DNA of 64,000 nt from Pyxidicoccus trucidator (GTDB taxonomy: Bacteria; Myxococcota; Myxococcia; Myxococcales; Myxococcaceae): positions 124,001-188,000 of the forward strand of contig NZ_JAAIXZ010000016.1 in NCBI RefSeq assembly GCF_010894435.1, in the 5' to 3' direction. The first letter of the stretch is position 1. Each line of letters opens with the position of its first letter. Under the pieces are notes generated by a model. That model had not been told where the DNA came from and ran no database searches. It saw only the letters and a list, made by a program, of their open reading frames with translations. Both the position numbers and the translations under genes were made by a program. Shown here piece after piece: positions 26,199 through 34,671 of this stretch.

Positions 26199-29100
26199 CG
26201 CCCCGTGGCCGGTGCTTCATCGCCCTGGCCGTGCTCATCGCGAGCGGCGCCCGGGCGCAGGACGACGAGAACGAGGGAGGACTGCGCACGCTCTCACGGC
26301 TCACCGTGGGCGCGGGAGATCACTTCCTGGGCCAGCTGGTGCCAGCCGGGAACACGCTCATCTTCGCGTCCAACCGCAACATCGCGACCGAGATCTACTC
26401 TCAGGACCTGGACGAGGGCCGCGAGCGCCGCCTCTTCGACGAAGGCGCCGACGTGACCTGGCCGCGCGTCAGTCCCGACGGCAAGCACCTGCTCTACATC
26501 TCGTTCCGAAACCAGGCCAGCGGCCAGCTCTGTGTGCGGGAGCTGCCCGGTGCGGAAGGCCGCCGCTGCCTCGAAGCAGAGACCAGCGCGCTGCAGGCGG
26601 AGTGGATTGATGCCTCGCATATCGCGCTGGTGAGCCGGGCGTCCATCCAGGGCGACCTGCACCTGTCCCGGGTCTCGGTGAAGGACGAGTTGAGCGCGAG
26701 CCCCCTGCTCGAGCGCAACCTGACCAGTCCCACCATCTCACCCGATGGGCGCTGGCTGGTGTACGTCCCCATTGAACGCTCCGTGCAGCAGGTAGGCCCC
26801 GGCTTCGCCGCGCGCGCCTCCGCCCATCTGGAGGCAGTCCGGCTGGATCGCCCCGGCGAGCCCCCCATACCGCTGGCGCTCGACCTTCCCGGGCAGACCG
26901 GCCAGCCGGTGTTCGCGCTCGATGGGCGCTCCCTGTACGTGGTGCAGTTCTTCACCGACTCCAATGGAGACGGAGTGATTGACGCCAGCGACAGCGGGGT
27001 GCTCTTCCGGGTGCCCTTCGCCGCCGAGCGCGAGGACGCTCCCCAACTGGCCGCCGCCTCCAGTCCAGACCAGCTCACCAGTGTGTCCTGGAGCTGCGAG
27101 TACCCGGCGCCCGCAGCCGAGTCACTCATCGCGACCTGTTCGCGAGACCAATCGCTGGATGTGTATCAGCTTCCGCTGGATGGCCAGGTTCCCAGCACCT
27201 GGGACGTGCCTCGTCTCAATGAAGAGCTGGGAATGGCCGGCAGGCGCGCGGACCTCCTCCTGCTCTATCGCCAGCGCCTGCTGCGCGAAGCCCGGCCCAA
27301 ACCCCGCCGGCTGCTGATGATGCGCCTGAGCCAGCTCCACCTGACCTTCGAGGACTTCGGTGCGGCGGAGTTCTACGCCCGCCAGATGCGCTCGGTGGAC
27401 GACCCCGCCACCGCGGGACTGGCGGAGCCGCTGCGGATCCTCATCGACCACCGGCGCGCCATGAAGGAGCGCGACCGCGGCCGCATGGTGGAGGAGCTGA
27501 GCGAGGCCGAACGGCAACGGATGGCCGCGCTGGACCCCGCCGCGGCTCCCAGCCCGCCCTCCGCCGTCTTCCAGCACGTGGTGCGCAGTGAGCTGGCGGA
27601 GGCCGCTGGCGACTTCACGCGGGCGCGTCAGGAGCTGGAGGCGGCCCAGGTGACCGACACCACGACGCGTGCGGTGCTGGAAGCCTGGTTCGAGCGAGCG
27701 GACGCGCTGTACCGCAAGCTCGACGACCGGGAGGCCCTGGTCGAAGCCGGCCGCCGGCTCTCCATGAACAAGGCCTTCCGTGACGACGACCAGCTCGACT
27801 TCGCGCGCGCCGCCGTCCGCGCCCTGTACCGGGGGCGCCCCTACGACGAGGCGGATGCCGCCATGGCCCGGGCGCTCGCCTCGGCGCCTGCCGGCTCGGC
27901 CTATGCGTTTGCCCTGGAGCTGGGCCGGCACGTCAACGCGTTGCACGACGAGCGCCCACCCCGCCCCGTCCGGGAGGCGTTGATTGCGTTCTACCATCGG
28001 CAGGAGGACCCCCTTCGCCGGCGCGCATTGGTGCAGGACGCCGTCGAGCGCGCGGCGGGCCTCGGCGCCGACGGCGTGCTGGAGGCGTTGGCGACGGTCT
28101 ACGTCGACGACGCCCCGCCCGGCACCGAGGAGCGCCGCCGGGCAGAGCGGTTGTTTCGCCGCACGATGATGGGCCGCGCCTATCGCCGGTTGGGGAGGCA
28201 GCGCCTGGACGAAGCCCGCGCCGACTTCGACCTCGTGACGCAACGGACTGGCAACCTGGAGAGTGCTGTCGAATCCATGAGCCTGCGCCTGCGTGCCGAC
28301 GTCAGCCCCGAGGTGGTGGAGAAGGAAGTCACCACCACCTCCGCGAGCATGGCCAGGCCGCTCGCACACTTCGTGAAGGCCTACCTCACGGCGCGCCAGC
28401 TGCCCAAGCTGGAGGACCGCGCCCATCATGCCCAGGCGGTGGCGTCGGCCGTGAAGGAGCTGCGGGCAGCGTGGAAGGAGCTCAAGAACCAGCGCGCGAT
28501 GCATGCCCTCTATGGCTCCATCCAGCACGAGGACTTCCTCCGCGGCCACGAGCCCTCCGCCGCCGAGCGCGCCAACCGGCACTACCTGATTGCCCTGGAC
28601 CTGGTGCGCAACAACGTCCGCTACCGGGCGATGCTCCTGGGCGCGTTGGGGCTGTTGCACACCCAGGTGGGCAACTTCCACATCGCCCTGGGCTACCTCG
28701 AGCAACGGGACAAGTTGCCCTACGTGGACAACGCAGCAGGGCTGGCGGTGTCCCTGGCCCGTGCCCGGGCGCTCCTGCACGTCGGCCGCGAGGAGGAGGC
28801 CGCGCAGGCGGCGGAGAAGGCCCTGGCCATGGTGGATGCCTCACCGAAGCTGGCCAGGTTCGCCACCCTGGCGGTGGATCGCGCGGCGCTCTACAACCTC
28901 GCCGCGGGCCGATTCGAGCGTGCGTTGGCGCTCTACGATCGCGAGCTGCCCATCCTGGAGGCGAGCCCCCAAGACTCGGAGGGGCTGCGCAACCGGCTGG
29001 TGGTACGGCTGGCCCGCTGCGCCGCGGAGCTGGGGGCGGGGAAGACGCAGCGAGCAGTGGAGGACCTGGACATCGTGGATCGCGAACTGGCGACTCCGGC

Positions 29101-29659
29101 GGTGCAGGCCACGCTGACCGGGCGGCACGCCACACCCGAGCACACTCAGCGCTCCTATCGCATCATCGCCGCGGGACTGCGCGCCAATGCGGAGACCCGA
29201 CTCGGGCACCTGGACGCCGCCGCCCGCGCGCTCGAGCAGCGGCGGGCGCTGTTCCTGGAACAGTTCGACGAGACGGATCGCGATGAGGACATCGGCGCGG
29301 TGACGCTGGCGGAGCTGCGGCTGGCCGAGAATGCCGTGGACCGCCACGACACGGCGCAGGCGGCCCGCTGGTTGGGCAAGGCCATCGCCCACGCCGACAC
29401 CCTGATGGAGCGCACCCACGCACCGGTCTATGCCGGTCAGCTGAATGCGCTCTGGTTCGCGGCGCAGCTGCACGCGGAAGGGAACACGCAGCTGCCTTTC
29501 GACGTGCCCAAGCGGCTGGCCCAGGCGCACCGCTCCCTCATCGACCAGCGCAATCCCTCCTGGCGTTCATATCTGGCGTGGTTCGAGGTCTATCTGGCGC
29601 TTGGCGCAAACCCGCAAGAAGAGGTCCGGGACGCACTGCTGCTGCCCGCCCAGCCCTGA
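26192..29659 (+). CDS. Exported protein with WD40-like beta-propeller and TPR repeats
   Basis: 1155 residues. GTG start with GGAGAG upstream, overlapping the previous gene by 7 bp. A signal peptide (CFIALAVLIASGARA, cut near residue 22) is followed by a TolB/PD40-type propeller (about 35-330): LVPAGNTLIFASNRNIATEI, WPRVSPDGKHLLYISFR, SPTISPDGRWLVYVP. The remainder is helical repeats, TPR-like in places (RMVEELSEAERQRM; AGRFERALALYDRELPILEA; AYRRLGRQRLDEARADFDL). The combination suggests a periplasmic scaffold. Being third in the YdbH-YdbL operon, it may assist the lipid-transport bridge, but no direct motif shows this. The C-terminus is EVRDALLLPAQP. Confidence 0.88.
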   Translation: MLTPRGRCFIALAVLIASGARAQDDENEGGLRTLSRLTVGAGDHFLGQLVPAGNTLIFASNRNIATEIYSQDLDEGRERRLFDEGADVTWPRVSPDGKHLLYISFRNQASGQLCVRELPGAEGRRCLEAETSALQAEWIDASHIALVSRASIQGDLHLSRVSVKDELSASPLLERNLTSPTISPDGRWLVYVPIERSVQQVGPGFAARASAHLEAVRLDRPGEPPIPLALDLPGQTGQPVFALDGRSLYVVQFFTDSNGDGVIDASDSGVLFRVPFAAEREDAPQLAAASSPDQLTSVSWSCEYPAPAAESLIATCSRDQSLDVYQLPLDGQVPSTWDVPRLNEELGMAGRRADLLLLYRQRLLREARPKPRRLLMMRLSQLHLTFEDFGAAEFYARQMRSVDDPATAGLAEPLRILIDHRRAMKERDRGRMVEELSEAERQRMAALDPAAAPSPPSAVFQHVVRSELAEAAGDFTRARQELEAAQVTDTTTRAVLEAWFERADALYRKLDDREALVEAGRRLSMNKAFRDDDQLDFARAAVRALYRGRPYDEADAAMARALASAPAGSAYAFALELGRHVNALHDERPPRPVREALIAFYHRQEDPLRRRALVQDAVERAAGLGADGVLEALATVYVDDAPPGTEERRRAERLFRRTMMGRAYRRLGRQRLDEARADFDLVTQRTGNLESAVESMSLRLRADVSPEVVEKEVTTTSASMARPLAHFVKAYLTARQLPKLEDRAHHAQAVASAVKELRAAWKELKNQRAMHALYGSIQHEDFLRGHEPSAAERANRHYLIALDLVRNNVRYRAMLLGALGLLHTQVGNFHIALGYLEQRDKLPYVDNAAGLAVSLARARALLHVGREEEAAQAAEKALAMVDASPKLARFATLAVDRAALYNLAAGRFERALALYDRELPILEASPQDSEGLRNRLVVRLARCAAELGAGKTQRAVEDLDIVDRELATPAVQATLTGRHATPEHTQRSYRIIAAGLRANAETRLGHLDAAARALEQRRALFLEQFDETDRDEDIGAVTLAELRLAENAVDRHDTAQAARWLGKAIAHADTLMERTHAPVYAGQLNALWFAAQLHAEGNTQLPFDVPKRLAQAHRSLIDQRNPSWRSYLAWFEVYLALGANPQEEVRDALLLPAQP

Positions 29660-29736
29660 AAAAATACCCTGTGGCCATTTACAGGTACCACGGGTCTCTC
29701 TGTTCTCAGCGGACGCGGCGGGAGTCGTCCGCCCCG

Positions 29737-29757
29737 ACGCTCCCATGCCGGGAGCGT
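29737..29757 (+). repeat. 8-bp perfect inverted repeat after the propeller operon
   Basis: ACGCTCCC/GGGAGCGT with a 5-nt loop, 78 bp after the operon end and 36 bp before the M57 gene start. It may be a terminator of the operon or a leader hairpin of the protease gene. Confidence 0.4.
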
Positions 29758-29792
29758 GGGAAGAACCGCATCAGGACCCGAGGGAAAACAAC

Positions 29793-30563
29793 ATGTTCAA
29801 GAGAGCGGCAGTCCTCGCGGTGAGCTGTGGCGCTGTGCTGTTTGGCTGCGGTAGCGAGCAGTTGCCCGAGAACGAGGAGATCGTCTCCAACCTGATCGAG
29901 GCGGGGTTCACGGCCAACGACATCATGGTCGTCGACGACGCCGTGTACGTGGGCCGCGACGCCCATGTGACGCTCGAGGCGTCCCGCGAGATGCTCCAGC
30001 CCGGCACGGAGAGCGCGGAGCAGTACAGGACGACCAACCTCGTCAGCACCAGCGTGACGAAGATCTGCATCAATCCCACCTCCCAGTTCAACAGCTACAC
30101 CCGCCTCAGCCAGGGGCTCGATGCGGCCATCGAGAACTACAACAGCCAGGGGCTCTCCTTCACCATGGTGCGGGGACCGGCCACCGGCTGCAGCGCGAAC
30201 ATCGCCGCGAAGACCACGAGCGGCACCGGCGGCTCCGCTGGCTTCCCCAAGGGCGGCAAGCCCTACGGAACCATCAACATCGGCACCGGGCTGAACACCT
30301 ACAGCGTTGACGTGAACGAGCACGTCATCACCCACGAGCTGGGCCACACCATCGGCTTCCGCCACTCGGACTACTACGACCGCTCCATCAGCTGCGGCGG
30401 CTCGGCCGCCAACGAAGGCGCCTCCAACGTGGGGGCCATCCACATCCCCGGGACGCCGACCACGGCCAATGTGGGCGGGTCGATCATGAACTCCTGCTTC
30501 CGGTCGTCCGAGAGCGGCGAGTGGAGCAGCTCTGACCGCACCGCGCTGAACGCCCTCTACTGA
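29793..30563 (+). CDS. M57-type zinc metalloprotease lipoprotein (HEIGH-type)
   Basis: 256 residues. Start ATG with GAGGGAAA upstream. The lipobox is LFGC (Cys-19). A propeptide-like segment (about 20-85: EIVSNLIEAGFTANDIMVVD) is followed by the catalytic domain. The extended zinc motif HELGHTIGFRH gives His-181, Glu-182, His-185 and His-191, with a Met-turn-like SIMNSCF near the C-terminus. The family (dual-action HEIGH metallopeptidases, myxobacterial protease B relatives) degrades extracellular protein. Cys residues 92, 133 and those near 205 and 228 may form disulphides. Monocistronic; probably surface or secreted and used in predation or nutrient release (inference). Confidence 0.92.
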   Translation: MFKRAAVLAVSCGAVLFGCGSEQLPENEEIVSNLIEAGFTANDIMVVDDAVYVGRDAHVTLEASREMLQPGTESAEQYRTTNLVSTSVTKICINPTSQFNSYTRLSQGLDAAIENYNSQGLSFTMVRGPATGCSANIAAKTTSGTGGSAGFPKGGKPYGTINIGTGLNTYSVDVNEHVITHELGHTIGFRHSDYYDRSISCGGSAANEGASNVGAIHIPGTPTTANVGGSIMNSCFRSSESGEWSSSDRTALNALY

Positions 30564-30588
30564 GAGCTGGCGCTACGGCCCCCCGAGG

Positions 30589-30643
30589 GCGGTCCAGGAC
30601 TCCATGGGAGCCGGACTCTCGCGGGCACCGTTGCTTGGACCGC
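30589..30643. terminator. Possible terminator with a long loop between convergent genes
   Basis: GCGGTCCA and TGGACCGC, an 8-bp perfect pair, are separated by 39 nt between the convergent ends at 30563 and 30648. The loop is long, so this is weak support. Confidence 0.3.
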
Positions 30644-30647
30644 GAGT

Positions 30648-30977
30648 TCAGTTGCCCCGCTTCTTCTTGCCCCGCGCGACCTCGGTGGCCAGGGCATCCA
30701 GCCGCGCCGTCCAGAATGCGCGGAAACGGTCCAGCCAGGCGTCCACCTCCGCCAGGGGCGCAGCGTCCATGGCGTAGAGCCGCCGGGCCCCGTCTACCCG
30801 CACCGTGGCGAAGCCGCTCTCGCGCAGGACCTTCAGGTGCTGCGAGACCGCCGACTGGGTGATGCCGAACTCGCGCTGGACCACGGCCACTATCTCGCCC
30901 GAGGCGTGCTCGCCCTCCGCCAGTAGCTCGAGGATGCGGCGGCGAACCGGGTCGCCAAGGACGTCGAAGGCATGCAT
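30648..30977 (-). CDS. ArsR-family transcription regulator
   Basis: 109 residues. A winged helix-turn-helix of ArsR type covers residues 5-80: LGDPVRRRILELLAEGEHAS, then the recognition helix TQSAVSQHLKVLRESGFATV, then a wing. No metal-binding Cys pairs (ELCVCDL-type) are present, so it is probably a non-metal ArsR member of the SRPBCC-linked kind. The ATG overlaps the TGA of the SRPBCC gene by one base. It likely represses its own operon and perhaps binds a hydrophobic ligand or is controlled by the partner (inference). Basic C-terminal tail GKKKR. Confidence 0.92.
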   Translation of the reverse strand: MHAFDVLGDPVRRRILELLAEGEHASGEIVAVVQREFGITQSAVSQHLKVLRESGFATVRVDGARRLYAMDAAPLAEVDAWLDRFRAFWTARLDALATEVARGKKKRGN

Positions 30978-31603
30978 CAGCCTCCTGTATAGAACGCAGC
31001 CGTGCGCTCGGCCATCCCGCGGGCCACTTCCGGGGCCTCGCCGGCCGCCACGTGGGCCGCGGCCCAGGCCTCGGCGCTCGCACGCATGAAGCCCCTGGCC
31101 TCCTCAGAGGCCATCCAGTCGGGGTTGGCTTCCGGGGGGACGGAATCGCCGTTTTCGACGTGGCGGCCCAGGCCCAGAAAGCCCAGGTCCCAGCCCACGC
31201 CCGCGGCGCCGGGACCGAATTGGGTCCAGTGCGCATCGATGTCGGCGGCGTGCACGATGTGCTCGAGCGTCAGCCTCGTGCCCTCGCCTTCCCGTGCCAG
31301 GCGGACGTTCACCCAGCTCATGCCGCCGCCGAACTCCCAGGTCACGTCGAAGGCCGTGGGCGGGTCGCAGCGAGTGATGCTCCCGCCGGCGTTGTCCTTG
31401 AGCTGATATCGACCGCCCAGACGGAGCTCGCCCTCGACGGGCAGGAACCAGCGTGGGATGCGCTCGGCGTTGGTGAGGGCATCCCACAGGTCCTCGGCAT
31501 CGGTGCGGTAGAGACGGCTGGCAACCACCACGCGGGCCGGCTTGCCCTCGTGCGCGCGCTCGACGAACTCGCGCACCTCGGCGCCAATCGCTCTGTGCAG
31601 CAT
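30977..31603 (-). CDS. SRPBCC (AHSA1-like) domain protein
   Basis: 208 residues. A START/Bet v1-like fold of the AHSA1 type: SRLYRTDAEDLWDALTNAER, IPRWFLPVEGELRLGGRY, DVTWEFGGGMSWVNVRLA, GTRLTLEHI. Proteins of this kind bind small hydrophobic ligands and are often paired with an ArsR regulator, usually encoded after it. Here the SRPBCC gene comes first and the ArsR second, with one-base overlap. The last ~60 residues add a helical extension (ARGFMRASAEAWAAAHVAAG). The ligand is unknown. Confidence 0.88.
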   Translation of the reverse strand: MLHRAIGAEVREFVERAHEGKPARVVVASRLYRTDAEDLWDALTNAERIPRWFLPVEGELRLGGRYQLKDNAGGSITRCDPPTAFDVTWEFGGGMSWVNVRLAREGEGTRLTLEHIVHAADIDAHWTQFGPGAAGVGWDLGFLGLGRHVENGDSVPPEANPDWMASEEARGFMRASAEAWAAAHVAAGEAPEVARGMAERTAAFYTGG

Positions 31604-31644
31604 GTGCGGACCTCCCTTTTCCGGGGTTATTACAGACTGGCCTT

Positions 31645-31668
31645 ATATTAGCACACACTTAAATGACT
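31645..31668 (-). promoter_or_regulatory. Candidate promoter of the SRPBCC-ArsR operon
   Basis: Unusually AT-rich for this genome. On the minus strand it holds TAATAT at 31650-31645, about 42 bases before the SRPBCC start, which could be a -10 box. No clear -35 is seen. ArsR autoregulation would act here (inference). Confidence 0.3.
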
Positions 31669-31871
31669 GTGAGACCGCTGGCAGGAAGCTGCGAGGAAGG
31701 TCACCAGGCCACTGCACGAAGCCATGGCCATATCGGGCACGCCAGATAAGGAGGCCCCCGAGGCCAGGTCATGGCCGTGGGTCTTCCAGGCATGGGCGTG
31801 CTCCGGGTCCAGGAGAACGCTCGCGAGGCCGCTGACGTACCGGCCATGATGAAACCGTGATGAAGCGCGGA

Positions 31872-31896
31872 GCCCTCCATGCAGAACGTGGAGGGC
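31872..31896 (+). repeat. Perfect 8-bp inverted repeat upstream of the CarboxypepD gene
   Basis: GCCCTCCA/TGGAGGGC with a 9-nt loop, ending 46 bp before the ATG at 31943. It could be a leader hairpin or a remnant terminator. No U-tract. Confidence 0.4.
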
Positions 31897-31942
31897 CCGC
31901 CCTCGGATGATGGACACCTCCCGACGCACCGAGGTGGCTCTG

Positions 31943-32515
31943 ATGAAACCTGTCGCTCGCGCCGTGCTGTGCGGTCTCCTGTTGCTGGCCGTCCCCACCG
32001 TTGCGCTGGCGGAGGCCGGCACCGGGTCGAGTGTCCTCACCGGAACGGTCATCGACAGCGAGAGCCGGCTGCCCGTCGCCGAGGTCGTCGTGGTCGCGAC
32101 CTCGCCCGCTCTTCCGGATGAGCGGACGGCGGTAACGGATGCGAGGGGGAACTACCTCATTCCCAGACTGCCACCGGGTGGCTACACGCTCCGATTCGAA
32201 AGGGAGCTGTATGTGTCTCACGTCCGGGCGGACATCCAGCTGCGCGAGAAGCGCACGCTCCGCGTCACGGCGGAGCTGGTTCTCGAGGCACGCAGGGAAG
32301 AGGCCGCCTACTTGGGCCTCCAGCCCATCACCGACGTGGGCGCCACGAGCACAAGTGTCACCGTGGACGAGGAGTTCCTCCGGCGCATTGCCATGGCACG
32401 GCCCTCCCTGGAGGAGGATGCGCCATGCACACCCTGTGAGTCGAGCTTCGTCTGCGCCTGGTGTGAGGCAGGCGGCGCGCCGCGCAGGTCCCTCCAGGGT
32501 GAGCCGGGATTCTGA
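31943..32515 (+). CDS. Exported CarboxypepD regulatory-like protein, likely a truncated TonB-receptor (Oar-like) start
   Basis: 190 residues. I chose the ATG at 31943 with GAGG about 8 bases before it; an ATG at 31907 is an alternative. Signal peptide VLCGLLLLAVPTVALA. Residues about 28-118 form one carboxypeptidase-regulatory beta-sandwich (GSSVLTGTVIDSESRLPVAE, TDARGNYLIPRLPPGGYTL). The following TSTSVTVDEEFLRRIAMARP resembles the entry into a TonB-dependent receptor plug, but the protein stops 40 residues later in a Cys-containing tail instead of a barrel. It is probably a gene trimmed from a receptor that now stands alone. The stop is 7 bp from the convergent histidine kinase gene. Confidence 0.75.
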   Translation: MKPVARAVLCGLLLLAVPTVALAEAGTGSSVLTGTVIDSESRLPVAEVVVVATSPALPDERTAVTDARGNYLIPRLPPGGYTLRFERELYVSHVRADIQLREKRTLRVTAELVLEARREEAAYLGLQPITDVGATSTSVTVDEEFLRRIAMARPSLEEDAPCTPCESSFVCAWCEAGGAPRRSLQGEPGF

Positions 32516-32522
32516 TGCGTGG

Positions 32523-33815
32523 TCACACCGGGAAGGACAACGTGAACCGTGCTCCGCCGAGCTCCGAGCCGAGGGCGGCGACGCTCCCGCCGTGCACTTC
32601 CGCGATACGGCGGACAATCGCGAGGCCAAGCCCGAAGCCTGGGCTCTCCTCTGTACGCCCGTCGTCGAGGCGGTGGAACGGCTCGAAGATCCGCTCCCGC
32701 TCCGCGAGCGGAATTCCCGGCCCATCGTCGTCGACGTGGATGTGAATCGCGCGGCCCTCTCGGGTCAGGCTGATCTGGACCCGTGAACTCGCATACCTCA
32801 AGGCGTTCAGTATCAAGTTCGACGTCGCGCGCTCGACGAGCCGGGCTTCGACGCGAACGACGAGCGGCTCCGCGCAGGGCACAGGGGCGACAATTGCCGC
32901 CCTTCCAGGCACGATGGTGAGAGTCTCGCAGAGCGCGGCGAGGACCGGGCGCACGTCCACCGCAGCCCCGGCCGGTGCGCGGCGCCCCTTCAACCGCACG
33001 TAGGAGAGCAGCTCATCGATGAGCTGCTCGAGTTCCTCGAGACTGCGCTCCACCCGCTCGAACGCGTGTTCGCGCTCGTCGGGCTCGACCGCTTCGCGCG
33101 CGAGCGCAAGGCCGAAGTGCAACCGCTGGGTCGGGGCTCGGAGCTCGTGCGACGTGATGTGGAGGAGCTCTTCTCGCATGGCAATCGAGCGCTGGAGCTC
33201 TTCGCCCATGTGGTTCAGCGCCGTCGAGAGCGCACCAATGACGTCGCGTGAGCCAACCACGGCCCGCGCGTCGAGCTCCCCCTTCCCGAGCGCCTCGGCC
33301 GTTCGCCGCAAGTCCAGGAGCTGCCGGCGGACGGGGCGCAGGAGCGCGAAGACGCCGAGTGAGAGCCCTCCTACGAAGAGGAGGAAGAGCGCGGCGCCGC
33401 GCGCGCCGCCAAGCGGGAACATGAGGGGCAAGGGCCCTACCTGAAGGACGTGCCCGGTCCCTTCGATGCGCGCATAGAGTACGGACTCGAACACGGGGCC
33501 CGCCCGCACGACCTCCCCGCCATCGAGGCGTCCGAAAGCGGCGTCGCCGAGCAGTGCTTCCGCCCGGGGGATGATTGCGACGGGCACCCCGAAGCGCTTC
33601 GACGCCCGCTCGGCGGGACCTCCAAAGTCGTGGTACTGGCTGTAGCGCTCTTCGAACATCTCGGCCATCAACGCGACCGGCACCGCGAAGCTGGCTTCGA
33701 TGTTCCGCGCGAGCTGCGCGTTGATACGAGGGATGACGAACGCCTGGGCGGTGAGGCCGGCGAGCAGCACACCCGCGAAGATGTGGAGATAGACGCGGAG
33801 GAAGAGCCTGTCCAC
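32523..33815 (-). CDS. Sensor histidine kinase, partner of the adjacent OmpR-type regulator
   Basis: 430 residues, GTG start. Two membrane helices (about 9-27 and 138-160) frame a ~110-residue periplasmic sensor. A HAMP follows (about 160-212). The phospho-acceptor His-223 lies in HITSHELRAPTQRL. The ATP-binding lid is complete: NLILNALRYASS (N-box), DDDGPGIP (G1), GFGLGLAIVRRI (G2). The protein is typical of PhoR/RstB-like kinases. The gene starts 3 bp after the response regulator stop, so the two form one operon with the regulator first. The signal is unknown. Confidence 0.93.
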   Translation of the reverse strand: MDRLFLRVYLHIFAGVLLAGLTAQAFVIPRINAQLARNIEASFAVPVALMAEMFEERYSQYHDFGGPAERASKRFGVPVAIIPRAEALLGDAAFGRLDGGEVVRAGPVFESVLYARIEGTGHVLQVGPLPLMFPLGGARGAALFLLFVGGLSLGVFALLRPVRRQLLDLRRTAEALGKGELDARAVVGSRDVIGALSTALNHMGEELQRSIAMREELLHITSHELRAPTQRLHFGLALAREAVEPDEREHAFERVERSLEELEQLIDELLSYVRLKGRRAPAGAAVDVRPVLAALCETLTIVPGRAAIVAPVPCAEPLVVRVEARLVERATSNLILNALRYASSRVQISLTREGRAIHIHVDDDGPGIPLAERERIFEPFHRLDDGRTEESPGFGLGLAIVRRIAEVHGGSVAALGSELGGARFTLSFPV

Positions 33816-33818
33816 GGG

Positions 33819-34532
33819 TCAGCTCACTGTGTAGAGGTAACCGACCCCGCGGACCGTCTTGATGGCATCCGCCTCGCCGGAGGCTTCGCGCAGCTTGTGG
33901 CGAAGCCGGGAGACCCTGAGGTCGACGGAGCGATCGATGTCGTCCTGCTCCACGCCCCGGAGCCGCTGGTACATGAGCTGCCGGCTCACGACCTGTCCCG
34001 CATGGGCCATGAGCAGGAGGAGCACGTCGAGTTCGCCAGAGGTCAGGTCGAGCTCCTTCCCACGCAGCCAGGCTGTCCGCCGTGTGGAGTCGACCGTGAG
34101 CTCGCCGACGCGAAGGGGCGTGCCATCCGGCTGGGGGGGCGTGCTCGTGCGGCGCAGGAGCGCGCGCAGCCGAGCAAGGAGCACGCGGGGACGGACCGGC
34201 TTCGGCAGGTAGTCGTCGGCGCCGCTCTCCAGACCCACGACCTCGTCCACCTCGGCGCCACGTCCGGTCAGCATGAGGATCGGGCCCGGATAGGCGCCGC
34301 GCAGCTCACGGCAGACTGCGAAGCCATCCTTGCCGGGGAGCATCACATCGAGCACCACGAGGTCGGGCCGCGTGGCGAGGATCCGCGTCACCGCGCGTTC
34401 GCCGCTGCCTTCGCTCTCGGCGCTGAAACCGTGCAGTCGCAGGTAGTCGGCAATCATTGCCGTGAGTGCCCGGTCGTCGTCCACGATGAAGACGCTCGGT
34501 GCCGACGTGGATGTCTGACTCTTCTTCTCCAT
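33819..34532 (-). CDS. OmpR/PhoB-family response regulator
   Basis: 237 residues. The start is the ATG with GGGAG about 13 bases upstream; a longer frame overlapping the divergent gene's leader is rejected. The receiver domain (about 12-125) has the acidic pair in VFIVDDDRAL, the phosphorylated Asp-62 in VVLDVMLPGKDGF, and the switch/Lys region LTGRGAEVDEVVGLESG..YLPKPV. A winged helix (about 140-235) has GELTVDSTRRTAWLRGKELD and the recognition helix SVDLRVSRLRHKLREA. It is phosphorylated by the kinase just downstream and probably regulates its own operon or nearby genes. Confidence 0.94.
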   Translation of the reverse strand: MEKKSQTSTSAPSVFIVDDDRALTAMIADYLRLHGFSAESEGSGERAVTRILATRPDLVVLDVMLPGKDGFAVCRELRGAYPGPILMLTGRGAEVDEVVGLESGADDYLPKPVRPRVLLARLRALLRRTSTPPQPDGTPLRVGELTVDSTRRTAWLRGKELDLTSGELDVLLLLMAHAGQVVSRQLMYQRLRGVEQDDIDRSVDLRVSRLRHKLREASGEADAIKTVRGVGYLYTVS

Positions 34533-34671
34533 GGACGCCGGTGCTCCCGGATGGAGCATAGCCGAATCGTTGCGAGCACGTCCGCGCCAGCTCCATTTGT
34601 ATCGCTTCGTATCCTCCCCAAAGCCTCGTTGTTCCATGTGCCATCGTCCAGCGCACCCACAGGAGGATGCC

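Larger units (their letters stand above)
31604..31942. other. 339-bp divergent intergenic region with an AT-rich patch
   Basis: No gene. The region between the SRPBCC/ArsR operon (minus) and the CarboxypepD protein (plus) contains an AT-rich patch (31627-31668) and a hairpin at 31872-31896. Several short ATG frames on the minus strand look non-coding. Confidence 0.5.
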
